Positions 24,083 to 34,039 of a stretch of DNA of 64,000 nt are shown here, piece by piece. The notes under the pieces are model-generated. The model was not told the origin of the DNA. It worked only from the letters and a program-made list of their open reading frames with translations, and did no database searches. The stretch's first letter is position 1. The number at the start of each line of letters is the position of its first letter. A program made the translations under genes and the position numbers. This DNA is from Pristionchus mayeri (taxonomy: Eukaryota > Nematoda > Chromadorea > Rhabditida > Neodiplogasteridae), in the NCBI GenBank assembly GCA_036245805.1, contig BTRK01000004.1:37660907-37724906 (forward strand), given 5' to 3'.

Positions 24083-25222
24083 TGTAAACACACATCAGCG
24101 AAATCGCTCTCATTTTTACGTTTTATTGTGAAAGGTGAGATGGGATATCGCCAAAAATATATTCTATTCTACCACGTCTGCATGGTTGCTGCTCTGTCTG
24201 TTTTCTCTGATTGAGTATCTGAGGGATGCGATTGAATGTACGTATCTTCCGCCAGATTTGTTGAAGAGAAAGGGTTGTTGAACTGTTATGCTTCACTAGT
24301 TTCGTAAATGGAATCTATTAAACGAAGATTCAATCTGTCCCATTGCCCCTTTCTTATAAACACAATCAAAAAAATATTTGACTATTGATTATGTCGATGC
24401 TACGGACTAGAACCGTTGCGCGGATGAGAAACCTCGTGCATTTCGAAAACTAAAGAAAAACAATGAAATATTCTCATGTTGTTCATCCGCTGTTACGAGC
24501 CAATATGCAATTAACAGTCCAACAGTAGTGAATACGATATCCTAGTGTATTAACAAATAGAGTGATCGTCATTGTGCTCTTGAAGAAAACGATAGTGAGA
24601 GAGGATAAAATAAATGGATAAGTTTCATGAGATTGATATTTTCAAAGCCTAAAAAGAAAAAAAAATGATTCCGAAGACGATGTTTCACCATGGAAACGAA
24701 ATTAACAGAAACAACCGAAAAAAATATCAATACATTTCATTTCTTGATCGTTGTTTCTTCTAAGAGAATAACTGACAGTCTCCCCACCTCGATTGACTAC
24801 CAGAAAGACGTTGCACAAGATTCATAAATTCAAAACACTCATCTTTAGATCGATCTATAACATGGCCCCTTTCCTAGCACCAACAATGAACATTTCTGTG
24901 ACTACGGTTTTGTTTTTTTTTACGGTCAGCATGACTGGGTGAAGAAGATTAGATCGTGTTCTTATCCCGCTAAATTAAAGACGATCGGTTTCTTGAAAGG
25001 GCAACATTGATGCTGGGCGGCAGTTACATAGGATTTGGGAGTATATTAGCATCGAATTTAATATATTCTTCCAAATTTCCGTTAATTTTAACTCAGCATT
25101 GACTGATGCTTGACTCCATAGTCACTGTAGTGGCCAGATAATATTTAGTAATTGTTTAAGCTATGCAAATAAAGCATGTGGAATTTCATAAAGTACCGAT
25201 AAATGCATCATTGCATCGTAAT

Positions 25223-27675
25223 TTAAAGATGAACAACAATCTTGGAGCATAACGGCTTCAGATCGGGAACTCCCGCGTTGACCAGACAGTTGCAGACCTC
25301 CCTGGCTAGAGCTGTGTTGACACCAATCTGAATATTACCGTTTTCTTCCTTTAGGGAATCGCACGCGAGCGGAACGAAAATTTCAGATGAGTAAGGAAAT
25401 AATAGTGAGGCACGTCAAATATGTTTCACACCATGCATAAATTAAGCTGTCTAGAGATGAGAGTGGTGTACTTGACGTCCGAAAAAATCAAAAAAAAATC
25501 AACAATATAAAAAAGTATTAGGTTGGTAAGAAAGTTCTGTCGCGTTTCTCGTATTTTACATTTTGGTTTATCCTACCCTTCAACGTTGATCAATCTTCAT
25601 ACGATCTTCAGTAGTCTAATAGTTCATGGTTACTCTTTCGAGAAAACGTTATCGCAGTATTCTCCAATTACTAATTCTGGCATAGTCGATTGCCAAATTC
25701 AGCGAAATTGATGACCAACCCTATGTTTTATTTGCTCATAGTTGAAAGAAGAAAAGTGATATGGGCATAACTAACATGCTGTTGTAGAGTACAACACCTG
25801 GGCATGTTTTATATTGCATAACAATAAGAAAGACCCATTATGCCAACTTGGGATCAGCGCTAATTATGAAAATTTCACTGAATTGAATTTTGTTGTTAAG
25901 CATATCTCATCCCTGAAGATTTAGCGATTGATCCAGTAAGCTCAGTTGTGATGAGTGATGAAGTACTCGGCATGATTAGTGTTTACCCTAAATGGGAAAG
26001 TGGTGCACCTAACTGTTCGTAAGCTACATTTTTGAAAATGATGAATCCGAAACTTGTTCTTTGAAATCAGCCTTTTTTGCAATCTGCAGCTTCCCAAACA
26101 TATCGAATGCCGGATGTTATGTGATAATATGGATGTACAACTCTAGTGTTATCACCCTTCAAAGCAGTAGAAGCAATTGGTAGCTCTTATTCAAACGGCT
26201 AAGTTCAAAAAATTACAACATAAAATCCACATTTTCAGAATTTTTGAGATTTTATTTATTTACTCTCTTCATATGCGAAATAGAATCAACTTAAACCTGT
26301 TGACGTATACTACTTACATCACTTCATCTTATGTTAAATTGAATTTCCAGACAATTTATTCAGTCAAGAAAAAATGGAAAAATACTACGCGACAGAACTT
26401 TCTTACCAACTAATACTTCCGAAGTTGGGTGAGCCTATATTAAAGTGTGATTAATTCGAGATTCACCTGCTTCGCGCATCGCTTCACCGTCTTGATGATC
26501 ACACTGTCCGTGGGCAGACGAAGGGTGCAGTCGAGATTGGCGCATTTGGTTGATTCCACGCACTTTTTTCCGCATGAGAAGGCATTATTGGCCGCGGTCT
26601 TGAAATATCAAGATATTTTTTTTGTTCTTTGTACACGGGTAGGGACAATTTGTCGAGGCGAGTGCTAAAAGAAATCCCTATTAGAGGTATAGCTTCGTAA
26701 GCCAAAACTTGCTTCGCTCCGCCTGATCTCTCACAGGGCAGACATATGAGAGAACACGCCCAATGAACTGAGTACTGCACATACGCACTTTCGGAGGATT
26801 TCGATTTTCTAAACTTTGCCACGTTTGTTCATTCACTCAGACAGTCTATGTTACACCATTCGAAAACACGATAATCTTCGACTTTCAATTCATAAATGAT
26901 AAATTGTGTATCTTCTGTATAGCACCTCGTATTTAGCGAAGAGTTCCATAGCCTGCAGTAATACTCCACTCTTCTTGACCATGCTGATGCCCTCCTTCAT
27001 AACGGCCATTTGGAGTGTATCCCAGTGACGTCGAGGAAGGAGGGGACCAGGGGAGATAGCGCACCTGAATGAACATTTCAAATACGAAGAAATCCATTCA
27101 TAAATGAAGAACTCTGGTGCAAATTGGTCAAGGGGAGACTGCGCATCTGAACAAGTGATTGAATTTTACATAGGCAATTCTGTGAAGGATTTTGGAAAAT
27201 ATTGCATTGCATGCACTCGACAACTAGCACAACTGTCGGGGTATATATTTACTCCTATGTTTACGACCAGTGATATTTCTCATTCCAACCATCCATACAC
27301 GCACCAAATTATGAATGATCTTGTGACAATCGCTCACATTTGTCCGAATTCAGCTTTCACACAGTGGAATCCCCGATAGATTAGCGCACTGTGCTCGAAG
27401 ACGCACTGCTTGGCGGCAGCGAAATTGACGCCAAGACGCGTCACGTGACCTTTGCATCTGAAACCAGTTTACTGTTGAGCCCATTTTCTAGACAGTATGA
27501 GAGTATATCGAAGAGTATATTGTATGAGAGTATACCTGTCCGCGCACTGCTCCGCCATGGTTTCCGCCGTAAGGACACAGGGGTAAAATTGAGTGGCGCA
27601 GACGCACTGTCGCTGCATTTTTTGTGCTTCGAGACTAGTAAGCAGAGTTACGTAGCCAATGAGAATAAGCAGCAT
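25223..27675 (-). CDS. Secreted cysteine-rich protein, paralog 2
   Basis: Minus-strand exons: 27536-27675, 27338-27457, 26926-27064, 26467-26598, 25223-25327. Phases close to 211 aa. Signal peptide MLLILIGYVTLLTSLEA, then MQRQCVCATQFYPC, RGFHCVKAEFGQ, LLPRRHWDTLQMA, CGKKCVESTKCANLDCTLRLP and VCNCLVNAGVPDLKPLC. Exons 2+3 and 4+5 of the other paralogs are each fused here, a difference in intron content. ACTTCAG lies directly before the chosen ATG; an upstream ATG at 27693 would lie before that acceptor. The last intron contains a mariner-type element. Function unknown; same family as paralogs 1 and 3. Confidence 0.82.
25518..26413. mobile_element. Mariner-type non-autonomous element, 896 bp
   Basis: Ends TTAGGTTGGTAAGAAAGTTC (left) and TTAGTTGGTAAGAAAGTTC (right, reverse-complemented) with TA on both sides. 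Almost the same length as the 7483-8379 element but with little visible internal similarity. No transposase recognised. Sits in the last intron of paralog 2. Confidence 0.8.
26640..26860. repeat. One-ended fragment of the 28.5-kb foldback family
   Basis: Reverse-complemented, GGCAAAGTTTAGAAAATCGA followed by GTGCAGTACTCAG aligns with GGCAAAGTGCGAAAAATCGA and GTAGTACTCG at 28554-28610. No matching second arm was seen, so it is a truncated copy in an intron of paralog 2. Confidence 0.5.
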
Positions 27676-27693
27676 CTGAAGTGTTGTGTGCAA

Positions 27694-28508
27694 TTCGTTG
27701 TATTACATGGAAAACGAAACAGTAAATGTTCAAACGATCAAGTAGGAAAATATAACGATTAGAGACCAATTGAGAATCGGCCCTTTTAAACACACGAATT
27801 ATCTTGGCCTGAGTGAACACGTTGTGCCAACCATGCAATTTTCTCAAACTACTTCGGTTCTTCGCCGAAAAGCGAAAAACACGAGAGCACCCTTAATTTG
27901 TAGTGGGAGGGTGCATCGAGACCAGACAGAAACCGAGTAGATTTGTGCTCTCGAGTGTCTCTTGGCTGTTGGTTCAACCTTGTAGTTTTGGGCACCTCAG
28001 CAGTACGCGAATATAAAACTTTTGTTTCGATGATTTGGCAGCTCTTGCTGTGCCTCATTTGTAAGTTTCTGTTTTGTTGGATCACGTAGTGCATATCGAT
28101 TATTTCGATGAAGAGGATACGAATGTATGGATCTTGTGAAACGTATCCATTCATCGCATCCACTCTCAGAATTACCAAAGTGAATACGATAACTTATATG
28201 ACTCTTATTACAAAATGAGATCATATCCAGTTGGATTGTATGCCCTGACCGTAATTTCGAGTAGTTAATAACAATAGATTTTTTTTCATTTAGCTTTTGG
28301 AAAGGGGCCTTGTGATCGATCGTTTTCGACGTGATTGCTTCTAATACATGAATCTCTTGAAACATAACAGTCCCTGAACACATTGTGGTAGACAATATGG
28401 TGCGGAGAATTTCATTGGCTGCATACAATCGATGTATGCACATGCAATGTACTACTATTTTTTAAGTTGTTTATGGTATTTTTTCATGGGAACAGTGGTG
28501 TGAATCAG
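27694..28508. other. Intergenic, unassigned
   Basis: Contains a hairpin-like pair (ACACGAGAGCAC near 27880 with GTGCTCTCGAGTGT near 27942). The segment near 28115-28170 resembles 29840-29900 (both can encode a YPFIAS stretch), suggesting a duplicated relic. No gene recognised. Confidence 0.35.
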
Positions 28509-29824
28509 TTATGAGAGACTTTTTGACTCAGTGAACATATTTGTAGATACCCTTGGCAAAGTGCGAAAAATCGAAACCGTCCTAAATGTGCCCACATGTA
28601 GTACTCGACGAACATAGCTCGGGTGCCACATCCGGAGTGTTCTAGATCGCTCTCTGCGAAATGGGACACACTTGTGTCAGAAAGTTGAAATTTCGAATTT
28701 TGTCATTTCGAAACCGATTTGAATCACTGATGTCTCAAAAAATCACTAATATTTCATTGATTATATGTGACAAATTCTAGATTGATTGGGCATCAATTCG
28801 TGAAGAAGCAGCGAAAATATTTTTTTGAAAATTGTTAATTAATTCAGAAGGGTGGGTAGATACGTTTTTTATTGCATTATTATCTAGAGCGGTACACTAA
28901 CTATTCACATAAAAAATAAAAAGAAATTAAAAATACAGTTTGTGAGAAACCGTCAAAAATGTTTAAAAAGTCAGTTCTCGATCATCCCGAAACTACCGTA
29001 CTATAGTGACGAGAGAGTGTGCAGAATGAAGAGACGATTACACGGATGGCAGGATTAGTGTATTTTTACGGTAGCAGGATTACTGTATGTCCGTCTAACT
29101 TCATTCCAGGCTGTCCAGTTTCTATTGTAACACTACGGATTGAATGGCACCATTTGGTGTTTCTACAATATCAGTGTTACAGTAGTTCAGACTACGGTAG
29201 CCGAGAAATTAAAGCTGACACAGTATGAATGGTGTGACGCATATCGCCTTAGGAAGATTCAACAAAATCTACCGTAGAAGTTCAGAAATCCTGCAATGCG
29301 TGCAATCGTCTCTTCATTCTGCACACTCTCTCGTCACTAGAGTACGGTAGTTTCGGGATGATCGAGAACTGACTTTTTAAACATTTTTGACGGTTTCTCA
29401 CAAACTGTTTTTTTAATTTCTTTTTATTTTTTATGTGAATAGTAAGTGTGCCGCTCTAGATAATAATGCAATAAAAAACGTATCTACCCACCCTTCTGAA
29501 TTAATTAACAATTTTCAAAAAAATATTGTCGCTGCTTCTTCACGAGTTGATGCCCAATCAATCTAGAATTTGTCACATATAATCAATGAAATATTAGTGA
29601 TTTTTTGAGACATCAGTGATTCAAATCGGTTTCGAAATGACAAAATTCGAAATTTCAACTTTCTGACACAAGTGTGTCCCATTTCGCAGAGAGCGATCTA
29701 GAACACTCCGGATGTGGCACCCGAGCTATGTTCGTCGAGTACTACATGTGGGCACATTTAGGCCGATTTCGATTTTTCGCACTTTGCCAAGCATATGTTC
29801 ACTGACTGAAAAAGTCCCTCTTAT
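28509..29824. repeat. Foldback element, about 1.3 kb
   Basis: Long inverted arms of about 230 bases: GGCAAAGTGCGAAAAATCGA at 28554 pairs with its complement near 29790, and the block around 28960-29040 pairs with 29290-29390. Direct TTAT copies flank GAGAGACTTTTT / AAAAAGTCCCTC. The centre has a second inverted pair (GAATGAAGAGACGATT). Confidence 0.85.
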
Positions 29825-30059
29825 AATGTCAAAGATTTGGCGAAGGAACGAATCTCATGAAGCGTATCCGTTCATAGCATCCTCTCTCATCATGATTGCT
29901 CTGGCAGCAGCTTTCACTCTATCTCTAACTGCACAAGGGGATTACATTTCACATGCATTTGATGGCATAATGCATCTCGATCGCGAATATTTTGCGATTA
30001 GCGTGAGATAAAAAACTTACAAGCTATTTTTTGTTGTTGTTTTTCCGAGGATGAAAGAT
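29825..30059. other. Unassigned relic region
   Basis: Partly similar to 28115-28170 (see above). No intact gene or RNA. Confidence 0.3.
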
Positions 30060-30537
30060 CGCGATCGTTAATTCGTTTAATAGACCAAATTTGTAAACAT
30101 TGCGAAACGTATCGGTTTCTTATCCTCTTTCCAAACAATGAGTGCATTAATGACCATTTTTGCTCAATTACTCCTATTTCCATTCTCTTCTTCCATAAGA
30201 ATATTTGTTCACACGGGATGGTTCTGGTCGGTGACATTGAGTGGACAATGGTAAAATATTGTTTGATTGTTTTTATAGGGATGGAGCCAAGCAACAGATT
30301 GAGTCTTCGGTTAATAGATCCTATGTAATAAATTAGTGAAGCATAACAGTTCACAAATCCTTTCTGTTCGACAAATCTGGCGGAAGATCCATTCAATAGC
30401 ATCCCTCAGATACTCATCAGAGAAAACAGGTAGAGCAGTGATAATGCAGACGTGGTAGAATAGAAAATATTGTTGATGTTATCCCATCTGAAAAATAAGG
30501 ATCTTAATGGGTGCGATTTCGCAGATGTCTTATCATA

Positions 30538-30609
30538 TCTCTGGTAGTATTGTGGTTAGTATCCGCGCCTGTCGCGTGCGATACCCGAGTTCAATTCCCT
30601 GCCAGAAAA
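30538..30609 (+). pseudogene. tRNA-Asp-like pseudogene
   Basis: Matches the Asp gene with anticodon GTC kept, but the T-stem (CCGAG/CCCTG) and acceptor end (CCAGAAA) no longer pair properly. Confidence 0.75.
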
Positions 30610-30661
30610 ATTTTTTTGATGGTCATGAATGTGAATGCCAGTTAAATCTACAAAACGTTTC

Positions 30662-30732
30662 TGCGTTCGGGGGGAATCGAACCCCGTCGAATGCTTGGAA
30701 TGCATCCATGCTGACCATTACACCACGAACGC
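30662..30732 (-). pseudogene. tRNA-Gly-like copy, one base deleted
   Basis: Differs from the intact Gly genes by a lost C in the T-arm (plus-strand AACCCCGTCG instead of AACCCCCGTCG) and by C-to-A at position 32 of the anticodon loop. Anticodon TCC is retained. Probably inactive. Confidence 0.65.
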
Positions 30733-30953
30733 GGTTGATTAAAGAAGGACTGTCAGCAAATTTGAAATTTTGACGTTGTCATAACCATGACCGACCTTTG
30801 TATTGGGGTGTCCGGAAAGTTCGTATAAAAAAGTCAGTTCGCGATCAAATGCAGTGATTGCGCAATCTGTTTGTCAACAATGTATTGCATCATTCTGACG
30901 TTGAGTAGTGAGAGGATTTAATCAGTCTCCTAGTTGCTACATTGATTCTTGTG

Positions 30954-33076
30954 ATGGACTCCCATCTCTACCTCCGAGCAGTTTTACTTCATCACTACCG
31001 TCTTGGCTGATCCGTGAAGGAGGCCCACTCTGCCCTGGCCCAGTCGGAAGGAGCTGACGCCCCCTCCATACCCTTCTGCTATAAGTGGTTCTCCCGCTTC
31101 AAGAAAGGGGAGTTTGGTCTCGATGATCAACCCCGCTCTGGACGCCCTCCCTCCCTCGATCAGCCTCTCGTTCTCCGCACACTGAAGCGCAAGCCCATCA
31201 TAGCTGTCCAGCAGTGGCGGCGACCCCGCAAGCATGAACCCCGGGTCATGGTTTTTTGGCAGGTGGTGGGGAAACCTCAGCCATGGAAGATAGACCTGAG
31301 GTGCTATAACCGTCGTCATGTACATCGACACAACTGATATTTGTCGGCTACCGTAACCCGCACTACCGTAATCTGAGTGCTGTGGGCACACCACGATGTG
31401 GTAAAACGTACCTAAGACGGATCAGGAAAGCTCGGCCGTCTTACCGTAGCCTAGTTACAGTGATCCAAGTACAGTACCATCACTGGCTATCGTGAACTGA
31501 CTTATTTTTTTTCTGAAATTTCCATGACCCGGGGTTCATGGTTGCGCATACCCTGCCACAGGGTATGCGCAAGCAAGACCCCGGGTCATGGTGTTTTTGA
31601 CAGGGTATGCGCAACCATGAACCCCGGGTCATGGACAAAAAATCGATTGGTAGGTTAATGGTTGGTCAAGACTAGGTACCGTACCCAATCGATAGTACAG
31701 TACCCTAAGATACCGTATATCACTACCGTAACCCACGAATATCGCAAACTAACTTTATTTTTTAAAAGTCCTGGTACCGCGTCCAATCGATTATACAGTA
31801 CGCAAGTAACTACCGTAACCCAGTTCCTTGGGTCAGATCCAGTTCCTTGGGTCAAACATTTTTTCTAAAAATCCAAAATCGAGCAAACAATTATTTTAAA
31901 TTATACTTACGTATCTCCAATTATTGTAGAATCATTTTGCGATTGATTTGGGATTTTTTGAAAAATGCTTAATTTTTTTAGAAAAATGTTTGTCCCACGG
32001 AACTGGATCTGACCCAAGGAACTGGGTTACGGTAGTTGCTTGGGTACTGTATAGTCGATTGGACACGGTACCAAGACTTTTTAAAAATAACGTTAGTTTG
32101 CGATATTCGTGGGTTACGGTAGTGATATACGGTGTCTGAGGGTACTGTACTATCGATTGGGTACGGTACCTAGTCTTGACCTCTCAATCGATTTTTGACC
32201 ATGACACGGGGTTCATGGTTGCGCATACCCTGTGACAGGGTGTGCGCAACCATGAATAGGGGTTCATGGGGGTCGCCGCCGGCGTGAACACCTATGAAGC
32301 CCATGGCCAGTGTGCGTGAGTTGAAGAAGGATACTGGTACTCCCGGATCAACGGTGTCCGATAATCTCCATCGATCTGCGAAGAAGCCGAAACTCCCACA
32401 AGTGATTCCCCATGACCTCTCCCCCGAACAGCTGAAGAATCGTGTTCAAGTCTATCGGGAATTACACCATCGTAGATCCAATCTTCGATGGGTCAATTTC
32501 ATCATCGCTACAGATGAGAAGTGGATCACTTACGATAACCCTGTGAGGAGACTGCAATGGGTGGATGCAGATGAGAAGCCCACGCCCGTCCCGAAGAAGG
32601 AAGAGCACGGAAAGAAGGAACTCCTCTGCTTCTTCTTCTCAGTGCTCGGTCCCATCTACTGGGAGATCCTCGCCCCTGGCACCAGCATCAATGCCGACCT
32701 CTTCTTTGAACAACTGGAAGATGTCGCGATCAGAGTCCCTCCCAGAGTCCTGAACCAGGGCAAAATTCTTCTTCTGATGGACAATGCTCGCCCACATCGA
32801 GCGAAGATGACCCAGAAGAAAATGGACGAGCTGAAGATCGAGAGGATTCCCCATCCACCGTATTCCCCGGATCTCTCCCCATGCGACTACCACTGCTTCC
32901 GCTCTCTCTCTGACTTCTGCAAAGGAAAGAAGTTCAAGAATCGAGATGAAGTTGTGAGGGCTTTCGTGAACTGGGCGGTCTCGAAGAAACCCGCATTCTG
33001 GAAGAGAGGAATCGAGATCCTGCCCAATCGCTGGAGGGAGGTAGTGAGAAAGAAGGGGGAATACATTGGTCACTGA
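30954..33076 (+). pseudogene. Mariner transposase (DD34D), broken
   Basis: N-terminal part 30954-31210: MDSHLYLRAVLLHHYRLG, then an in-frame TGA at 31008-31010, then SVKEAHSALAQSEGADAPSI and a helix-turn-helix-like region ending in FGLDDQPRSGRPP. The foldback at 31216-32280 interrupts it. The reading frame resumes with PMASVRELKKDTGTPGSTVS (second helix-turn-helix). The catalytic domain is intact: TDEKW, LLLMDNARPH and YSPDLSPCDYHCF, with 34 residues between the second and third Asp, the mariner DD34D pattern. It ends at the stop before 33076. The catalytic half could still be translated from an internal ATG, but DNA binding would be compromised. Confidence 0.9.
31216..32280. repeat. Foldback element nested in the mariner
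   Basis: Both ends carry GGCGGCGACCCC in inverted orientation. Inside are iterated AACCCCGGGTCATGG units and inverted arms (about 31640-31860 with 31985-32210) rich in CTACCGTAACCC and CCAATCGAT motifs. Related by its ends and GCGCAACCATGAATAGG core to 15291-15378. AAGCCCAT occurs just before and just after the insertion, a possible target-site trace. Confidence 0.8.
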
Positions 33077-33280
33077 GAATTGTAAAGCATAGAATAAAAA
33101 ATAAAAACAAAAAATTATACGAACTTTCCGGACACCCCAATATAACCATAAGAGATTCTGAAAATTTCAAATGCGTATCTCTATTTTGAACCGAGTTATC
33201 ATTCGTTGGCAGCATGCCAAGGAGGGCTTGAAGGGAAGGGACGTGCGGGAATTCAAATACCTAGAAGATTTTTCAAAACC

Positions 33281-33349
33281 TGGTGGGATTCGAACCCGCA
33301 ACCTTCCGATTACGCGGAGACTGCTTTACCACTGAGCTATGCGATTGAC
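33281..33349 (-). pseudogene. tRNA-like relic (Thr-type, CGT)
   Basis: The minus strand reads TAGCTCAGTGGTAAAGCAG (D-arm), a CGTAATC loop and GGTTGCGGGTTCGAATCCC (T-arm). Acceptor arms do not pair and the anticodon stem is irregular, so it is probably a relic. Confidence 0.5.
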
Positions 33350-33646
33350 CTTTGCCTATGCTCTTAGCTCGCGCTATGATCGTTGGATGATTGTCTAGGA
33401 TTATGAAAGCGTCAAAAATTTAACTTTGCTGACACTCCTTCTTTAAGGGGGGTGAATGCTCGATCTTATCCCGCTCATTCCTACAGACCGGTTCATGGCA
33501 TTGGAGGTGCGACCGTTAGAGAAGATTGCTGAAAGAAAGAGGAGATGAAAGAAACGCACCATAAAAATCGTAAAGTTGCTGTGCACCAGCTGCGATACTG
33601 ACCTGTTTTCGGGATAAGATTACGCCCTAGTCTGCTCACTCCGTCC

Positions 33647-33718
33647 GCGTTCGTGGTGTAATGGTCAGCATGGATGCCTTCCAAGCATTCGACGGGGGTT
33701 CGGTTCCCCCCGAACGCA
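33647..33718 (+). tRNA. tRNA-Gly (anticodon UCC)
   Basis: Same as 22039-22110 except T-loop TTCGGTT. All stems pair. It is the plus-strand Gly of the inverted block, separated from its partners by the mariner. Confidence 0.92.
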
Positions 33719-34039
33719 GAAACATTTTGCTCATTTCAGCCGTCCATGTATTTTTATTTGTTCCTCAAGTCACGAGCATGTGGTAACAAATAAATAACAA
33801 ACATTTAAAGCGATATACCTCGGAAAAGTTCGAGGGTAAGTAAGGATCTAGTTTTCCTCACGACTCCGATCCATTTTCACTCACTGTTTCTTTTTTTTTA
33901 TTTCGCATTTTCGAAAATAAGTACAAATAAACAGATCTAGACGTGAGAACTTTGCAAATTGGTGTTCATGTTGTATCACTTGCGAGCTATCTAGTACAGA
34001 TGCTGACCAAGGCAATTCAACAATCAAGTAAGGACTGAT
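33719..34039. other. Intergenic
   Basis: 3' flank of cysteine-rich paralog 3. Nothing recognised. Confidence 0.4.

Larger units (their letters stand above)
23497..25349. repeat. Tandem duplication, copy B
   Basis: Offset from copy A by 1,846 bases. It contains a second set of the three tRNA genes and the last exon actually used by cysteine-rich paralog 2. Confidence 0.95.
30060..30740. repeat. Third, inverted and diverged copy of the tRNA block
   Basis: Reverse-complemented it follows 22236-22540 of copy A: the stretches around TCTATTAA(C/A)CGAAGA(C/T)TCAATCTG, CTATTCTACCACGTCTGCAT and CTCTGAT(G/T)GAGTATCTGAGG are recognisable. tRNA order is inverted as expected (Asp +, Gly -, then Gly + beyond the mariner). 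Much older than the A/B duplication, judging by the number of differences. Confidence 0.75.
30803..33140 (+). mobile_element. Mariner transposon with interrupted transposase
   Basis: Perfect ends TTGGGGTGTCCGGAAAGTTC... and the complement, each flanked by TA. It carries a recognisable mariner transposase, disrupted by a stop and by a nested foldback. Inserted between the tRNA-Gly copies of the inverted tRNA block. Confidence 0.92.

Noticed and set aside
29998..30402. 134-aa minus-strand frame as a gene
   Set aside because: Overlaps the diverged copy of non-coding tRNA-flanking DNA; copies A and B do not keep the frame open.
32639..33073. 144-aa minus-strand frame
   Set aside because: Antisense to the mariner transposase catalytic domain.
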